From contig JAJGOT010000202.1 of the NCBI GenBank assembly GCA_022457155.1, forward strand, positions 1,168,001 to 1,232,000: a stretch of DNA of 64,000 nt, given 5' to 3'. The notes beneath the pieces are model-generated. The model was not told where the DNA came from and ran no database searches. It saw only the letters and a list, made by a program, of their open reading frames with translations. This DNA is from Cladopsammia gracilis (lineage: Eukaryota; Cnidaria; Anthozoa; Scleractinia; Dendrophylliidae). Positions 11,440-26,400 of this stretch are shown here, one piece after another (position 1 is the first letter of the stretch; each line of letters opens with the position of its first letter). The translations under genes were made by a program, and so were the position numbers.

Positions 11440-14400
11440 CTATTTGGCTTTCTTGCTTTTTAGAAGAGCGTTCTTCAGAGCCATCTGCGGGAGGAAAAAG
11501 GAAATAAAGTAAAGATATAATACGAAACCAATCGCAAGTGACAAAACTGAAACCCTAATGCGTCGCTGTTGATGAAAACAAGAGGATGAAAAAAAAATCT
11601 AAGGAAGTGAAGTGCTAATACTGGGGGAGTTACCTTATTACATTAATCTCCTCTAATCACACATAGAAGGATATTTAGTAGTGATTCCTAACGAAGGGCG
11701 CCAACATCTCAAATACACACATAATTCTACGTAATAGCCATACGTTCCCAAGAACTATAAGTTTTGTATAACGGGAGTGTATGTAGAGGTTTCGTACCTG
11801 TTTATCGCGGAATGAGCGTTTAGTTTTGCCTCTAACATCTCTGTTGTGACGCATCATCATGAAGTTTTTCTTTCTCCTTTTCTCCTGCAAGAAGTCCAAG
11901 GTTGCACTCAGTTTAATAAACGTTTGACCGTAATGTAATTATTTCCCCACTTATTTTTTCATTATTTCGTTTGCTGTGCTTTACCGCTGAGCGCGAGCTG
12001 AGTCGTTCCAAAACTTTTGACAATTGTCCAAACCAACATCAAACATCTAAACTAATCAGAGCAAAGTCGCGGTTCTTTTAACCAGTTGCACGTTTTCTCT
12101 GTTATATGTTTTGACTGCTTTTGCCAAGACTTTTAACCTGTCCATTACATTAATTGCGTTTGTAAAAATTGCTCACATGTGTTGTTTCTTTTTCTTTTTT
12201 CTTTGGTTTTACGTCAAAAAAAGAAAAAAAAAAAAAAAAAAACACGCTAAAACACTAACTCGATGAACTCTCGTGTCCATCTCTAAAACTGACGTAAGAC
12301 ACCTCATAAAGTTTACACAATGTAGTATTCTTCGTCGTTATACTTCTGTCCGCAAGTGACGTACACAAGAACAGAGAAGGCAGAGAACTACAAGAGAATA
12401 GAGCAGTCAGTTTGAGAGATGGAAACAAGTGTTGACCCACTACAGCTTCGTGTAACGACTAATAATCAGACTGCAGGAGATTTAAACAACACACATTTTC
12501 TTTAAACTGGCGATAAGCTTTTCAAACGTTCTTATCACCTTATTTGAGGTACTGGCAAATTCGTTAAGCCTCTTCTTTGTCGCTTTCTTCGAGCCAAACT
12601 TTTCTCTGCCTTGTCTACCGGCCTGTGTAAAGGAGAGAATTGAAAACAATAAATTGAATGAAAACACGGTTAGATAGCCTCTGATTGGTAAACGAAAGTT
12701 ACCTAATAATTGGCTCCAGCCTCGTGATCGAGGATGTTCATTGGCAAATAATGAGAAGGTTCTCAAGGGGTAGAATGGGAGCTGGGAACAGCTGACGCAA
12801 TGTTTATCAACGAACCATTTCAATTCCAAACATTTCAGAGTCTTCAAACCGTGCAAAGAAACCTTCGTTTAAAACCTCAAAATTAAGGAATGCCAGACTC
12901 ATTAAAAACAATAGCTGAGATTCTGCTGTACGAGTGTCATTTGCTCACTATGAATGACAAAAAGAAAAGAAAAGAAAAAAAAACCCTGCTTCTGTAAATG
13001 GAAGCTTGTCCCAAATGCATTTGGGACAAGGAATTCTGAGATAAATTGGGCCTGAACATGGGATTTATATCGCCCTGTCAGGTCTGTCGCATTGTTGCTA
13101 GGATGAAGTTGCCGTGGCAAAGTGCTGGCGAATTCGACTTTGCACGTTAACAGTGCAAGTGCTCTCTGACTTGGGTCGCCATTTGTTTTTGATGCACCGT
13201 TTCTTTTTTTACCTATTTCCTCTTTCTAAAATTAACGAAGCAATCAATATTACATCTAAAACTGTCTAAATTAACTTATCTAAAGATTACATCTAAAAAT
13301 GTTTGAAAATATCGGGACCAAACAGCTTAGCTGTAAGAGGTTTTGCAGCTTTACATTTCTAGCCTGTGTACATCCGCCCCTGCCAGCCCATAATTTATGA
13401 CTGCACGCAGCTGTTGTAGCAATAAGGGATATTTGTTAGTAATAACACTTTGTTTTTCGACATGCTTTTTTCTGTCCTTTCATGTTTTAACCGGAAAAGA
13501 GAACAACTCGAAGGAAGGAGCTCTCGTGAAAAACATTCAAAAAATGCCATGGCAGACTTGCGTGTTAAGTTCCAAGTATTGCCTACAACGAATTAGAAGT
13601 ATTTACGTCTGGACTTTCGTCATTCTCAATCTATCATGTAGTAATTTGTTCCGCTCAGTAGCATTATAACGAGCCAGTTGTTAACCAGGACCAAATATTG
13701 TGGCCGCAAATTATTTTAGTCATGCAGACTTGCGTGTTCGGGATTCAGTGTATATTTACACAAGAACTGGCTTCGAAAATACTTTTAGTTTCGAGGCCAA
13801 TATTCCAACCATGCTTAAAATTAAACCTGCAACACGGCGAAGAAACAATTGTAAAAAAAAATGTTCAAATGGTGACATTTCTAGCTTTCATCTAGAGAGA
13901 CGAGGGCGGGTTTCCAATGGAGTGGAATAATGCTATTGGAAACAACTGGGATTGATATTTTACTTAATTTAAAACATGGCAAAGGGCATATTCGGCTTCT
14001 GTTCATTCTGAGCGCGCGCGAAAAATGGCCTGCGCGCGCTGACGTTATCGCCCGCTTGACTATTCCTGAGGGAAATGTGGGACTACTCGAAGTTATAGTC
14101 TACAAAACTAAATACTATAGACGGCAATTGAATACGTGACGGTGCCAAAAGACACTGTTGTTCAATACGTTTATTTCAATGTTTGTGTTCTGTGATTTCT
14201 TCCTCAACTAACCATAAAGCTAGAGCCACCTTGTAAGCAAAATACAAACTTGAAACTACCATAGGAAGATAGTGCTTTCATTTGAATGGTGACAACTGAG
14301 GATCGTATCCATGATTCGAAAGTTGAGAACAAGATATAAATATGAGCAAAGGAAGGAAATTGTTGGAGCGATCTGATTCGTGCTGAGACGCTATTTTTAC

Positions 14401-17400
14401 GCACACATTTTGTCACTTTATCACCGTCGGACTGACGCAAATCAGGCGACTATTTTGCAGTGTTGTCATGCAATGTTAAAATGTTCACGAGACCCTGACG
14501 GGATGACAATATCACTCAGAGATTTGCTTAGTTTTGACATCAAAACCTACTCAGTCTTCTACTTATGTCGTCTGAGGACATTTGATGACCCCTTCAACTT
14601 CTCAGAGCAATACACATGCATCTTCAAACATTTGCCTTTATAATATCAAACCACTGCCAAACTGACGGGACAAGGGACAAAAGGAAATCAATTGTCTCGA
14701 CGTGTCAAATTCTAAGAATGAAAACTGCTACAGATCGCACGCTAATTTGGGGCACTCCCCAGTGGACTCTGCTAAAAATCAAAATTAAAAAAAAAACAAT
14801 CCAATATTCATTTTTTAAAATATTGAAAAACAAATGGTATCGTGCAAAACTACTGCTAAAGAGGTTTCATTTGAATGGTCACACCACATTATTTCATCGC
14901 CAGACTCCAAAGTTCAAACTATGCTACATATCTCCTTAACCCTTTCACACCCAGAGTCAATTATGGAGACATGCAGTCTTGTTCTAACTTTTGAGTCTGT
15001 GGACGAAATCCTACGGTGTGACCATTCAAATGAAACCTCTTCAGCAGTACTTTTGTATGGTACCATTTGTTCTAACTTTTGAGTCTGTGGACAAATCCAA
15101 TGGTGTGACCATTCAATAAAACCTCTTCAGCAGTACTTTTGCATGGTACCATTTGTTCTAACTTTTGAGTCTGTGGACAAAATCCTATGGTGTGACCATT
15201 CAAATGAAACCTCTTCAGCAGTACTTTTGCATGGTACCATTTGTTTTTCAACATTTTACAAATGAAATTTGTGATTTTCTTGAATTTTGATGTTTTGCAC
15301 TCTTGGGAGAGAAAGGATTAATTGACTATGGGAGTGAAAGGGAGTCAGCCGCGATCAACATTTTTAACAATAGTTCCAATTTGTGTTTTGTAGAATAACA
15401 ACATACGCGCATTATAATATAAGTCCTGCTGAGAAGTTTTGATTTGAATGGTTAAACATTGGGGTTTCCAAACGTTTATAGAACCATATTGCAGCACAAA
15501 CAACATTTCCGTGCAGAGGAAAATAGGCTCAAGTACCTTTTATTTGAAGTGCCACACTTAGGAATTTAATTCACACAAATGTTACCACCTTGTACAGCAT
15601 AATAAACATGCAGCACCACAGGAAAGTACTGTTCAATAGCTTTCACTTGAATGGTCACACTTTAAGATTTAATTCAGACTCAAAAGTTAGAATCACCTTG
15701 TACAGCATAATAAACAGTACCACAGTAAAATACTGCTCGAGAGCTTTCATTTGAATGGTCACACTTAAGGATTTCATCCACAGACTCAAACGCAAGACCC
15801 ACCTTGTACAGCATAATAAACAGTAGCACAGGAAAGTACTGCTCAATAGTTTTCATTTGAATGGTCACACTTAGAGATTTAATTCAGACTCAAAAGTTAG
15901 AATCACCTTGTACAGCATAAACAGTACCACAGTAAAATACTGCTCAAGAGCTTTCATTTGAATGGTCACACTTAAGGATTTCATCCACAGACTCAAAAGT
16001 TAGAACCACCTTGTACAGCATTATAAACAGTACCACAGGAAAGTACTGCTCAATAGCTTTCATTTGAATGGTCACACTTTAGGATTTCATCCACAGACTC
16101 AAAAGTTAGAACCACCTCGTACAGCATAATAAACAGTACCACAGGAAAGTACTGCTCAATAGCTTTCATTTGAATGGTCACACTTTAGGATTTCATCCAC
16201 AGACTCAAAAGTTAGAACCACCTTGTACAGCATAATAAACAGTACCACAGGAAAGTACTGCTCAATAGCTTTCATTTGAATGGTCACACTTTAGGATTTC
16301 ATCCACAGACTCAAAAGTTAGAACCACCTTGTACAGCATAATAAACAGTACCACAGGAAAGTACTGCTCAATAGCTTTCATTTGAATGGTCACACTTTAG
16401 GATTTCATCCACAGACTCAAAAGTTAGAACCACCTTGTACAGCATAATAAACAGTACCACAGGAAAGTACTGCTCAGTAGCTTTTTAGGATTTCATCCAC
16501 AGACTCAAAAGTTAGAACCACCTTGTACAGCATAATAAATAGCACCGCAGGAAAGTACTGCTCAGTAGCTTTCAATTGAATGGCCACACTTTAGGAATTC
16601 ATCCGCAGACTCAAAAACAGCATAATAAACAGTACCACAGGAAAAGTACTGCTCAATAGCCTTCATTTGAATGGTCACACTAAGGGATTCAATTCACAGA
16701 TTCAAACGTTCAGCTAAACGTTAGAACCACGCACAGTAAAAAGTACCACACAAGGGTGTTGCTAAATTTGAATGATTGTCAGTTTAGGGTTTCATTCAGA
16801 TACTCAAAAGTTAGAAGTACACTGATTACAAGACTCGCTGTCATTTCTCTATTTCTTTTCTGGGTGGGTATTCTTTTCAACTATGCTGATTTGAAAAATC
16901 GTTGATAAGAAACATGGATGCAAGGTTGCACTTCCGAAAGCGAGGCTGGGGGGTTAAAATAGCTAGTGTGGCGTAAAATAAACATTGGGTTTAATGTTTG
17001 ACTTTGTGCAGCTGCAGACTTGGAAAGGATAACATACATCCCTGCCTCAAGACGAATAAAGATGGACCATACGAGCAGTAAATTTACACATAGAGGAGAT
17101 AGGCATTACAAATGTGATGCCAACAGCTCAAAATCCCCCCGACCCAACCTATATAAGCTATATAGGTGTGAGGGGCCATAAGGGCATCGCGTTAAAGCCA
17201 TTTTGGACTGGAAATGGATAAAGAATTTAACAATTTTGCCATCTGAAAACGCGGCTGAGGTTTGCTTTCTAGTCTGCAAGTGAGTATACATAGAAGCGTT
17301 AAATAGGCTCCTGGTACACAATGTATTTTTTTCCCATTTTGGCAAGAAAAAGGGAAATATTTTGAGGGGTGGGTGAGCATGAAAATGGGTAAGTGAAAAT

Positions 17401-20400
17401 GTCATATTTTGGTCTGTAAATCAGTTAAGGTTTTCCAGAAGCAAGCGGCACAATCCCAGGAAATATTTTCAGCGACAGCCCGGCCCGGGTTCAACCCAAA
17501 TTCGCGTCTGTATGTCTTTAAAACCTATAAACTTTGTCATTTCTTTTATGGGTGGGTATTCTTTTCAACTTTGCTGATTTGAACAATCGTTGATCAAGAA
17601 ATATAGATGCAGTATGCACTTCAGAAGCGAGGATGGGGGTTAAAATAGCTAGTGTGGCGTAAAATAAATAAGGGCTGGGACAGACAGAAAACAAATTCAG
17701 CTCAAAGCAATCCGCTTTAGTGTTGTCTCGCAGTTTTGATGAGCTGTGCTACTTTTCAGCTGCTGTTAGTGATTTTGCCTTTTCCCTAGTTTTAAACAAT
17801 TATTAGGAGGTCTTTAGGTAATTTTCAATACCCAATTTCCTTAGTTACGAAAGTACATCTTCCGGTATGGCATATGGTTCGCTAGAGAATGTACGGAATT
17901 CTTGATATTAGTTTCTGGGCCTTGAGCGAGTTGACACTTTAGAAACTCACACTTCCAACCACTCACAAATTTCATTAAAAATATTGAAAAAAAAAATATT
18001 GAAAAACAAATGAAATATTGAAAAACAAATTGTACCATGCAAAAGTACTGTCGAAGATATTTCATTTTAATGCTCACACCATAGGATTTCGTTGACAGAC
18101 TACGTGACATATCTCCATAGTTCGCGATCGCTCTGGGAGTTAGGAAATAGCAGATGTGTGCGTGCAGGCTAGTAATTCCCTGGCCCCGGTCCCTGGCGCT
18201 GCCTGATTTTAATCAGTCTCGACTTTGAAACATCCCTAAAGATCACGTTCTTTACAATAACAAATGCCAAGGCATGATACGAAACATGAAAGCAATAATC
18301 TGAAGCGGAACGATGCCAAAGGCCAAAATGCTTATTTGACGGAACACCTTCCAAATGCAAACTCAGCGACTGTGCGAACCGGAACTTCCTTGGATAGCAT
18401 CACGTGTAAAGCGGAAATGTTTAACCTTTAAAATCAATAAATTAATACATCCATGTTATTTTTCGATTCAATCGAATCATGTCGGTATTCGCTCTGTGCG
18501 CGCCATTCGCGCAAAACACGCGACTCTCGCGAAATGTCACACAACTTGACACGACACGCATCATTAGCATTACGTAACTGAATATTTGTTTACTTCGAAA
18601 GACTTCCGTTGTAGCAACACAGGAACACATATGAGTTAACAATTTTACATTATTCCTGTTTACACGATAACATCTTTGTCCTGTTGCAACAAAGCCTAAA
18701 GGAAATAAACTTTTGGCAAAGTGATTTCGCAAAATTCCAATCACCAATGGGCAAGCTCATTCAATAGCTTTAACCACTAAATTCTCGGGCTTCATTTTCG
18801 AACCAAGTCAAACTCGCGCGCATTCACGCGCGTCCTTCCCGCATGTCTCTTTACATCTCAGAGGAAGAGCCCCGTGAAATTTCATCGAAATAACCAAACA
18901 CATCTCAATTTTGTGGACCTTATTTCGTTACTTTGACGAAACCTGAAAGCGGGACCGTTCAAATGAAAGCTACTGAGGAGAATTTGTTGAAGTCAAACTC
19001 GCGCGCATTCACGCGTGTCCTTCCCGTATATGTCTCTTTTTATGTTAAAGGAAGTTATAAGCCCCGCCAGCGAAATGCCCTGTGATATTTTATCGAAATA
19101 AGCTTTTTGTGATGAGCAATACAGGTAATATATAGATAGTAGCAACAAATCGTCTTCGGCGTGCAACATATGCACTGGGTTAGAAATATCCCGGTCAAGA
19201 CGTGTGGGCGAAAGACTGCCCCAGGACGTGATGCTATTTCCTTTACGCAACTTAAATTACGAGAGGAGACAGACAGTCGAGGTAATACGCTTGTCGAAAG
19301 AGCCATCGGGGATCAGGGATTTAATTAACCCTGCATGATTTTGTGCATCCTTCCAAAAAACACATACACACACAAGTGCGGGTGAAAAATAGTGCTTTTC
19401 GAATGCGCTACCTGAACAAACTTAAAAAAAAACCTGCAAACCAGGATCTATTACTAGTGGTACAATTTTCAACGTTTTGTGTATGCTTTTAGATTGCTTA
19501 GATATTTATCCTCTGATAAGAGCAGCGATTATCTCTAGCTTCTGCATATAGCATATACCTGAGCGACCAGAGGGCCCATTGTTCATCCATGATTACATGT
19601 ATAATCGTTTGACCTCCACACCCACTAGGGATACGTCTTGCAAATTTTGTTGGGGGTGTTGGGTTCCGCTTCAGGCAAGTTCAGACAAAAGGCACCACAT
19701 ACCTAATTCCGACCAAAGTCAAGTGGAAAATCTACACCCAATTCCAAACCAAAACGTCTTAAAAATGGAGCCGCACATTTAAGGAGGAGGGAGGTTGTTT
19801 ATACAGTATAGCCTACACACAAGAGGCAGGAATCTTCTTCACTTTCCTACAGCGATAGCCCCATTGTTGGAAACGATTCCAACATTGGCGCCAACATCCA
19901 TCCAATATTTTGGGACCGTTTTACAACAGATCGTCCAATGTTATTGGAAGTATTGAAAAATGTTGAAAGCTAGTTGGAGCTAGTTCAAACTTTCATCCAA
20001 CATCGCTCCAATATTTCCTTTGTTCTCGAAAATGTTGCATGGATCGTGTTGAAGCCGTTAGGACACTTCATTCAACGTTTGTGCACATAAGTTGTTCCCA
20101 GTTCCAAGCAGGAACAATATTGGCCCGATTGTTGGACCGATGTTGGAACAGTTCTCCGCACAACTTTTATTTCAGCTTCCAACATTTGCCCAACACCCGT
20201 CCAACTTTGTTGGAATGATGTTGGGCAAATATTGCAACCGTTTAAACAGGCGTTTAGGAACACAGGGAAAAAAGTGGTTGGGCCGGTCCCGGTCACATTT
20301 TATCCAATTTATCACTTCCGTGTTCAAAAGGTGTATAGCGCTATCCACCGGATAAATCACAATTCCGTGGATAGTATTAACAAAATCCTTTGTGTTATCC

Positions 20401-23400
20401 ACTGAATAGTCATTTATCCGGTGGATAGCGCTATCCACCTTTTGAACAACCGGGACCAGGTCCTTTGTCAAATCTGTACAACAGAGAAGCCAATATAGTA
20501 ATACTTACCAGCACGGTCTCTAATCGTGATTCCTTATCGTGTTTTCTCTTCTTATGAATGTTTTCAATGTCTCCTAGAGAAATTAACTCACCCCTGTTTA
20601 AGAAGAAGAAGAAGCAATTTAAACGCGTGTGTAACAGAGCTGACGGAAAATATATAGATCTCTTCATGGGCAGTGCGGGCGTACGGTATTTACGCAGGAG
20701 TTGGTTCGTAACAGAAATCGAACGAGCGAGGCTTTGCGAGCGAGTGAGATTTCTAATACAAACCAAATCCAACGTAAATACCGTACAAAGCACTGCCCAT
20801 GCTGTTATTTGTTTATTGTATACTTATTGAGATTTGTGATTGGACGAAACGCTTTTTTCTCGTGTGAGAAAGTCGTTTCGCCATTCTGATTGGCTGCGAA
20901 CCCCGAACGGGATTTTCACACGCCAAATTTCAATAGAAAATCTCAATAAGTATGAAATAAACTATTTTTATTCACTCGTTCTTAAAATACAAACAAGGGG
21001 TAAAATATACAGTGCCGACTGCACACAAATATATCGCGTCTTTCTTTCTTTCGCCCAAGGAATAGAATACGGTCAAACTTAAACTAACACCACCTTGAAA
21101 CTCCCCTCATCGGTCTACATATGATTTCCTAAGGGGCGGACCATTAGAAAAGTGATGGGGGGGGGGGGGGGGTACGTCACCAAGATGAAACCAGTCATAA
21201 GCAATATTTTCGTCATGCAATTGTGATACGGTCGTATAAGTGTTTTTCTTTGGGTTCCTCTTTGCGGGATTCTTTCGCCTGACATTTTTCCTTGCATAAA
21301 TTTCTCTCTCCCACCACCCCCCCCCCCCCCCCTCCCCCCCCTCTACCCCTCCCAAAAGAAGAAAATCACTTTTCGCAAGGTGCACGTTGGTGGAATTGAA
21401 TGACATATATAAAGGAAATCATCCATAGGATATTTCAATTACCAGCAAATTCGATTTTCTATTAATAGGTTATTGAACACTGTGGAGTAGATTACAAACC
21501 GTTCAGTGGTTCCTGTGTTATCGGCGCCCCTTTTTCGCTTCTTGCCCGCTCTTGGATCAATCTGCCGAGCTGCTTCTCGTAACCGAATCTTTTTAAAATC
21601 TTCGTCCGTGAGAAGCTGAAACAAATACGAATAAGCAAGGTTTTAAAACACAGTGACTCCAGAATTCAACATTCGGAGTGACCAAACACATCTCAATTCT
21701 GTGGATCTTACTTACGACGAAACCCTAAAGTGATACTATATGGTGTTGTTGATTATGTTGTAAAAGGTGTTTTTTTACACTTTTGAGTCTGGCGAGAAAA
21801 CCCCCAAAGTGGTGGAATGCACGTGAAAGTTGCTGGCTGGGGATAATTTCCTGCGGTACTATTTAGCTACTCCCAGCTGATCGAAGGTAAAGGTTCAGTC
21901 TTATAACAAGCCTTGGAATATTTTATTGATTTTTACCCTTTAACTCATAAAAGTGCTAAGCATCAAAATTCAAGAAAAAAAACTAAATTTCATTTTGTAA
22001 ACTACTGAAAAACAACTTGTACCACGTAAAAGTGCTGTCCAAGAGGTTTCATTTGAATGGTCACACCATAGGATTTCGTCAACAGACTCAAAAGTTAGAA
22101 CAAATGGTACCATGCAAAAGTACTGCTGAAGAGGTTTCATTTGAATGGTCACACCATAGGATTTCGTCAACAGACTCAAAAGTTAGAACAAATGGTACCA
22201 TGCAAAAGTACTGCTGAAGAGGTTTCATTTGAATGGTCACACCATAGGATTTCATCAACAGACTCAAAAGTTAGAACTGCATTACATGTCCCCATAATTG
22301 ACTGAGGACGTGAAGGGTTGACCCAGTTTCTAAAGCATGAAGAACATAGTCTGAGTGTTATGTAAATAAATATTCTATAAATAAGTTACTACTCCCCCCT
22401 GGATGCGATCCTAGTCCATCGCATGTTACCCCCAGCATTGCGTGACCTTGTGTCGCCGGTACTTATTGATATACCTGGGTGAAAAAAGAAAATTTGGAGT
22501 GAAGTTGCTTGTCTAAAAAAATACCAGGGCTCGAACCCCCCCGGGGGGGGGGGGGTACTCCCTTATATACGCTATATAGGTATGTGCCGCCCGATAGGGT
22601 ATGGTTTTTGAGGTGCTGAGTCCTTAAATAGGGTATCCTTTTTGGCATTTTTGGTATTGTGATCCTTAGATATTCCTTAGATAGGGTCACTAAATTACAG
22701 TATCCACCCCAACGCGCAAAACGAATAAGATATGGTCTGTTAAAACCGTACTACACGCTTTGGTTTTGGGCCTTAAAAAGGGTATAAAATCTTGATTTTC
22801 TACCCTTAAATACGGTCAGGGTTTGAGAACCTTGGCGGCACATCTTTCGTAAATTGTCGGGAGTACCCTCCCCCCCCCCCCCCCCCCCCCCTTCCCGGGG
22901 GGCTCGAACACCCGACCTTCAGGTTGAAAGGCCAATGGCCTCATCTCTGGTCAAGACAACCGATCCTCCAAAGCAGCTTGAAGTAGAGTACAAAGAGTCT
23001 TTTGCTAAAGTAGAATATTAAAGTGTTTTGATCCCGGGGTGACACATCCTCGCTTAAAATCCTGAGTTCCAAATGTATATGATAGATAATCTATTCTCTT
23101 ACCCGTGTCTGGCTTATTCTTGCCGCTTTGGCTTTCAGATCTTCTTCAGCTTCTTCTTTGTTCTCGTCGTTATCGTCCTCGCTATCCTCTTCATTCTAGA
23201 CACGGTAAAAACAACAGTTATATTAGGGTTCAATTCTGTAAAACTTTGACAAGTGTAATTTACAAGTGTGGCTATTGTTTTCAACCTCTGAAACAATGGC
23301 TACACTTGTAAATTACACTTGTAAAAGTTTTATTCAATTGACCCCAGATTTGATGTCCTTACAGTAGCCTTACAGTAGAGTCAACCGGTCAGCATCCCTA

Positions 23401-26400
23401 AAGACATTCCGCGCGCAAGGCAACCGTTAGTGTAATATCCTGTCAAAAATCACATTTATCGAAGCCCTCCTCTCTCTCCTCTCCCTCCTCCGTTCAATGT
23501 TGCTTTAGAAGGGTTGCTCAGAGACCAGGGACACTTTTTGAGTATGTACAACATTGTTTTGTGGGGGGTAGGGGGAGGTAGATACGATAATTCCTTTTAA
23601 ATACTAAGAAATGCTCACAATTTGCCTAAGTGTCTCAACAGTTCTGTCCGAGATTGTAGGTCGAAATAGATGGATTGCGACCATTAATTTTCTAGGACAT
23701 TTCTTTGCCTTGCAAGGGGAGGTAAAGGAGGCGGCTGCGCACAGGTTAATGTAAAAGGGGTCGTATTTTGAATTGATTTTTTATTAGCCCGTTCCAGGCG
23801 TTAAAGGTCTAATGAACCAAAAAATTTGACATAATTATTTTATTTTAGTCCAATATTAGTGCAATGTGTTGAAAGAGGACCAAATAAACATATTCTGAAG
23901 TTTAAAACTAATTGAACTTGGCATCGCAGAGATATTAGAAGTTGAAAAATGCAACTGTTTGGCCTTCATAATCGCAGAGCGATCGGGAAAATTGTCAGAA
24001 AATTGTCGCAAAGCAATAGTGACGTCACCACTAACCATCTCATAACAGTCAAGGATTGAAGTTGAAAGTCGGTGACTGAGCGGAAAGCTATGGTGGTTTG
24101 TTCTGCGATAAACTGCAGCAACAATTTTTCAATACGAAAACAATGAAAATCTTACACACAAGTTAGAATACTCAGTATTCGCCAGAAGAGAGGATACTGG
24201 GAACGCGGTTGGCTCGCCAATAGTGACGTCATAATCTTTACCAATCCTACCACTTGAAGCGCGCGGCCATTTCAGAAACGTTTTTGTGAAGTCTTCGGAA
24301 ATCTCAGGAAATCTTCGTACTTTTAGCTATGTGACTTACTTAAAGGCTCAGAAAGGCAAATTGTTGCGTAAGTATGCTTTATTATGGTTTCCTTTAACGT
24401 TTAAATAGCTTTAAATGGGTAAAGAAAAAAATTCAAATTTTTGGTTCATATGACCTTTAAGATTGTGGGGCCTGGGGAGGAGCTAAAAGCCGGCGCACAA
24501 ACGAGCGGGAAAACGAGGCTCTCTTACGCGCGTATCACCCCTTCCCCTCCCCTTCAGTACACATTTTTCCTTCCTATCTGAACGGTTAGAACAAGCTACA
24601 TTCTTATAACGAAGGTACAAGGTACATTCTTATAACGAATGAATGTATCAATGGAGAAACCGTGGGTAAATAAAGATCACAAAAAATTTAAAAAAAAAAC
24701 CCTTGGTGGTCGTATAACGGGGTTCCACTGCATTTATTCATTTATCTAGTTGTTAAACAATACATATATTGTGAGTAGATCATCTTACCTGTTGTTCCTC
24801 ATCTGAGGAGTGATAAACATCCATCCATTCACCCTCGTCGTCATCATCGTTATCACTTTCCCATTCATCTGATGAAGAAAATCCTCAAGGTGAATTATTT
24901 AAATAACATGTTTACGTTTTCGCAATTTTCATACCAAGGCGAATGTTAGATAACGCGAAAATTCAGATCCTAGAAAATTGCTCGATTCAACGTAGCCTGC
25001 GGTACAGACGGCGTCGCTCATTTCCCGTTCGTAAACAGTCGATGCTATTTCTAACTGTCGATGCCAACATGGTTATCAAGCCTCTTGGAATGGCATGTGC
25101 CGTTTCTGCTCTAGTTTAGGTCTGGGTTATGTCGAAATGAGGCTACAATCGTTTGATGAAACAAAAAAAAAACTGTACACAGCTTGAACTGGTGGCGTCT
25201 TTAACCCATTGCAGTATTGATTACCGAGTGTTTTGAGAGTTTTTTTTTTTACGGAGAATATTAGACCAAAGTTAGATTTACGGTTAGGTTAGGGAAAGGG
25301 ATAGGGTCACCTGTATATATTTGTCTGTGTTTTAAAATGGTCTCTTTTAGGGGTCAAAAAAAGCTTGAGCCACGCCCAGATTGGTCTCCTTTAGGGGTTT
25401 AATTCAAAATGTCCAACGAGCATCCCCGCCCCTTTCATATGGGAGTCCCCCCCCCCCCGGGCACCTGTTATAGTGTGCTATCTCCAGTTGTCAATAAATC
25501 TTTCTTTTCTTTTCTTAGAGAACGATTTCGTTTGATGGCCGAACGGCTAGAAATACTAAAATTTGGTATCAACTTAGTTGATTAAGTGAATTCAAAAACT
25601 AATGTTGTAAGCGCAGGTCTGTCTCCTCGCCGACGCAACATCACAGATTCTTTAGAGACTCGCTTCTTTATTAATTGGCTTCAAAAGAAGCTATGCAAAA
25701 AACGTAAACTTCGAGAGAGAGACGGATAGGCTGGTTACCTTGGTTCTCGTCTTTGTTGTTATCACCATCTTCGTCTTCACCTTCATCCTCAAGTACCTAC
25801 AAAGATTTCAATTAATCAGTCGCAAAATAGCATCCTTCATCGCTGCAGGAAAATCAAACTACCTGGAGTTTACGTCATCATCAAGAGAAAAGGTTATAAA
25901 ACGAGTACACGATTAGAGAAATTCAGATTCTAAATCCTTTTAAAAATTCAACACACGAAAGTCCCTCCACCCCTTTCCTTTCAATTTACGAGCACCAAAG
26001 ACACTCGTGTGAATAAAATCGTTTAAAACCCAACTCAGCAAACGTAAGCAAAATCGTGCAAAAAACATAAAAACGCGGAAACATTTTTGTTAGCTAACAA
26101 CGAAGTCAAACGCAGAACGTCGACGCCACATATATAAATAACATTTTGAGCCTCTTGTCATTAACTTATACCTCTGTTCCGGGGACAAAATCGGTTGTTT
26201 TCAGCTCACCATACTGTTTTACTGTCAAGGTTTTACTCTCCTCTGTTGGTTTGCCCTGTAATGGCAAGAAAGAATAGCATTAACTTACTGCATAATTAGA
26301 CTGCCAGAAGTTCCTCTCTGGATAGTCGAGCGGGCGAGCAAATACGCGAGGCGATCAAATACGCGAGCAAATAAGCGAGGCGATCGACCAATAAAGTTAT

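Noticed and set aside
13698..14139. Several overlapping plus-strand frames of 65-76 aa
   Set aside because: They overlap one another, contain simple sequence, and show no domain. They lie inside the large SDAD1 intron.
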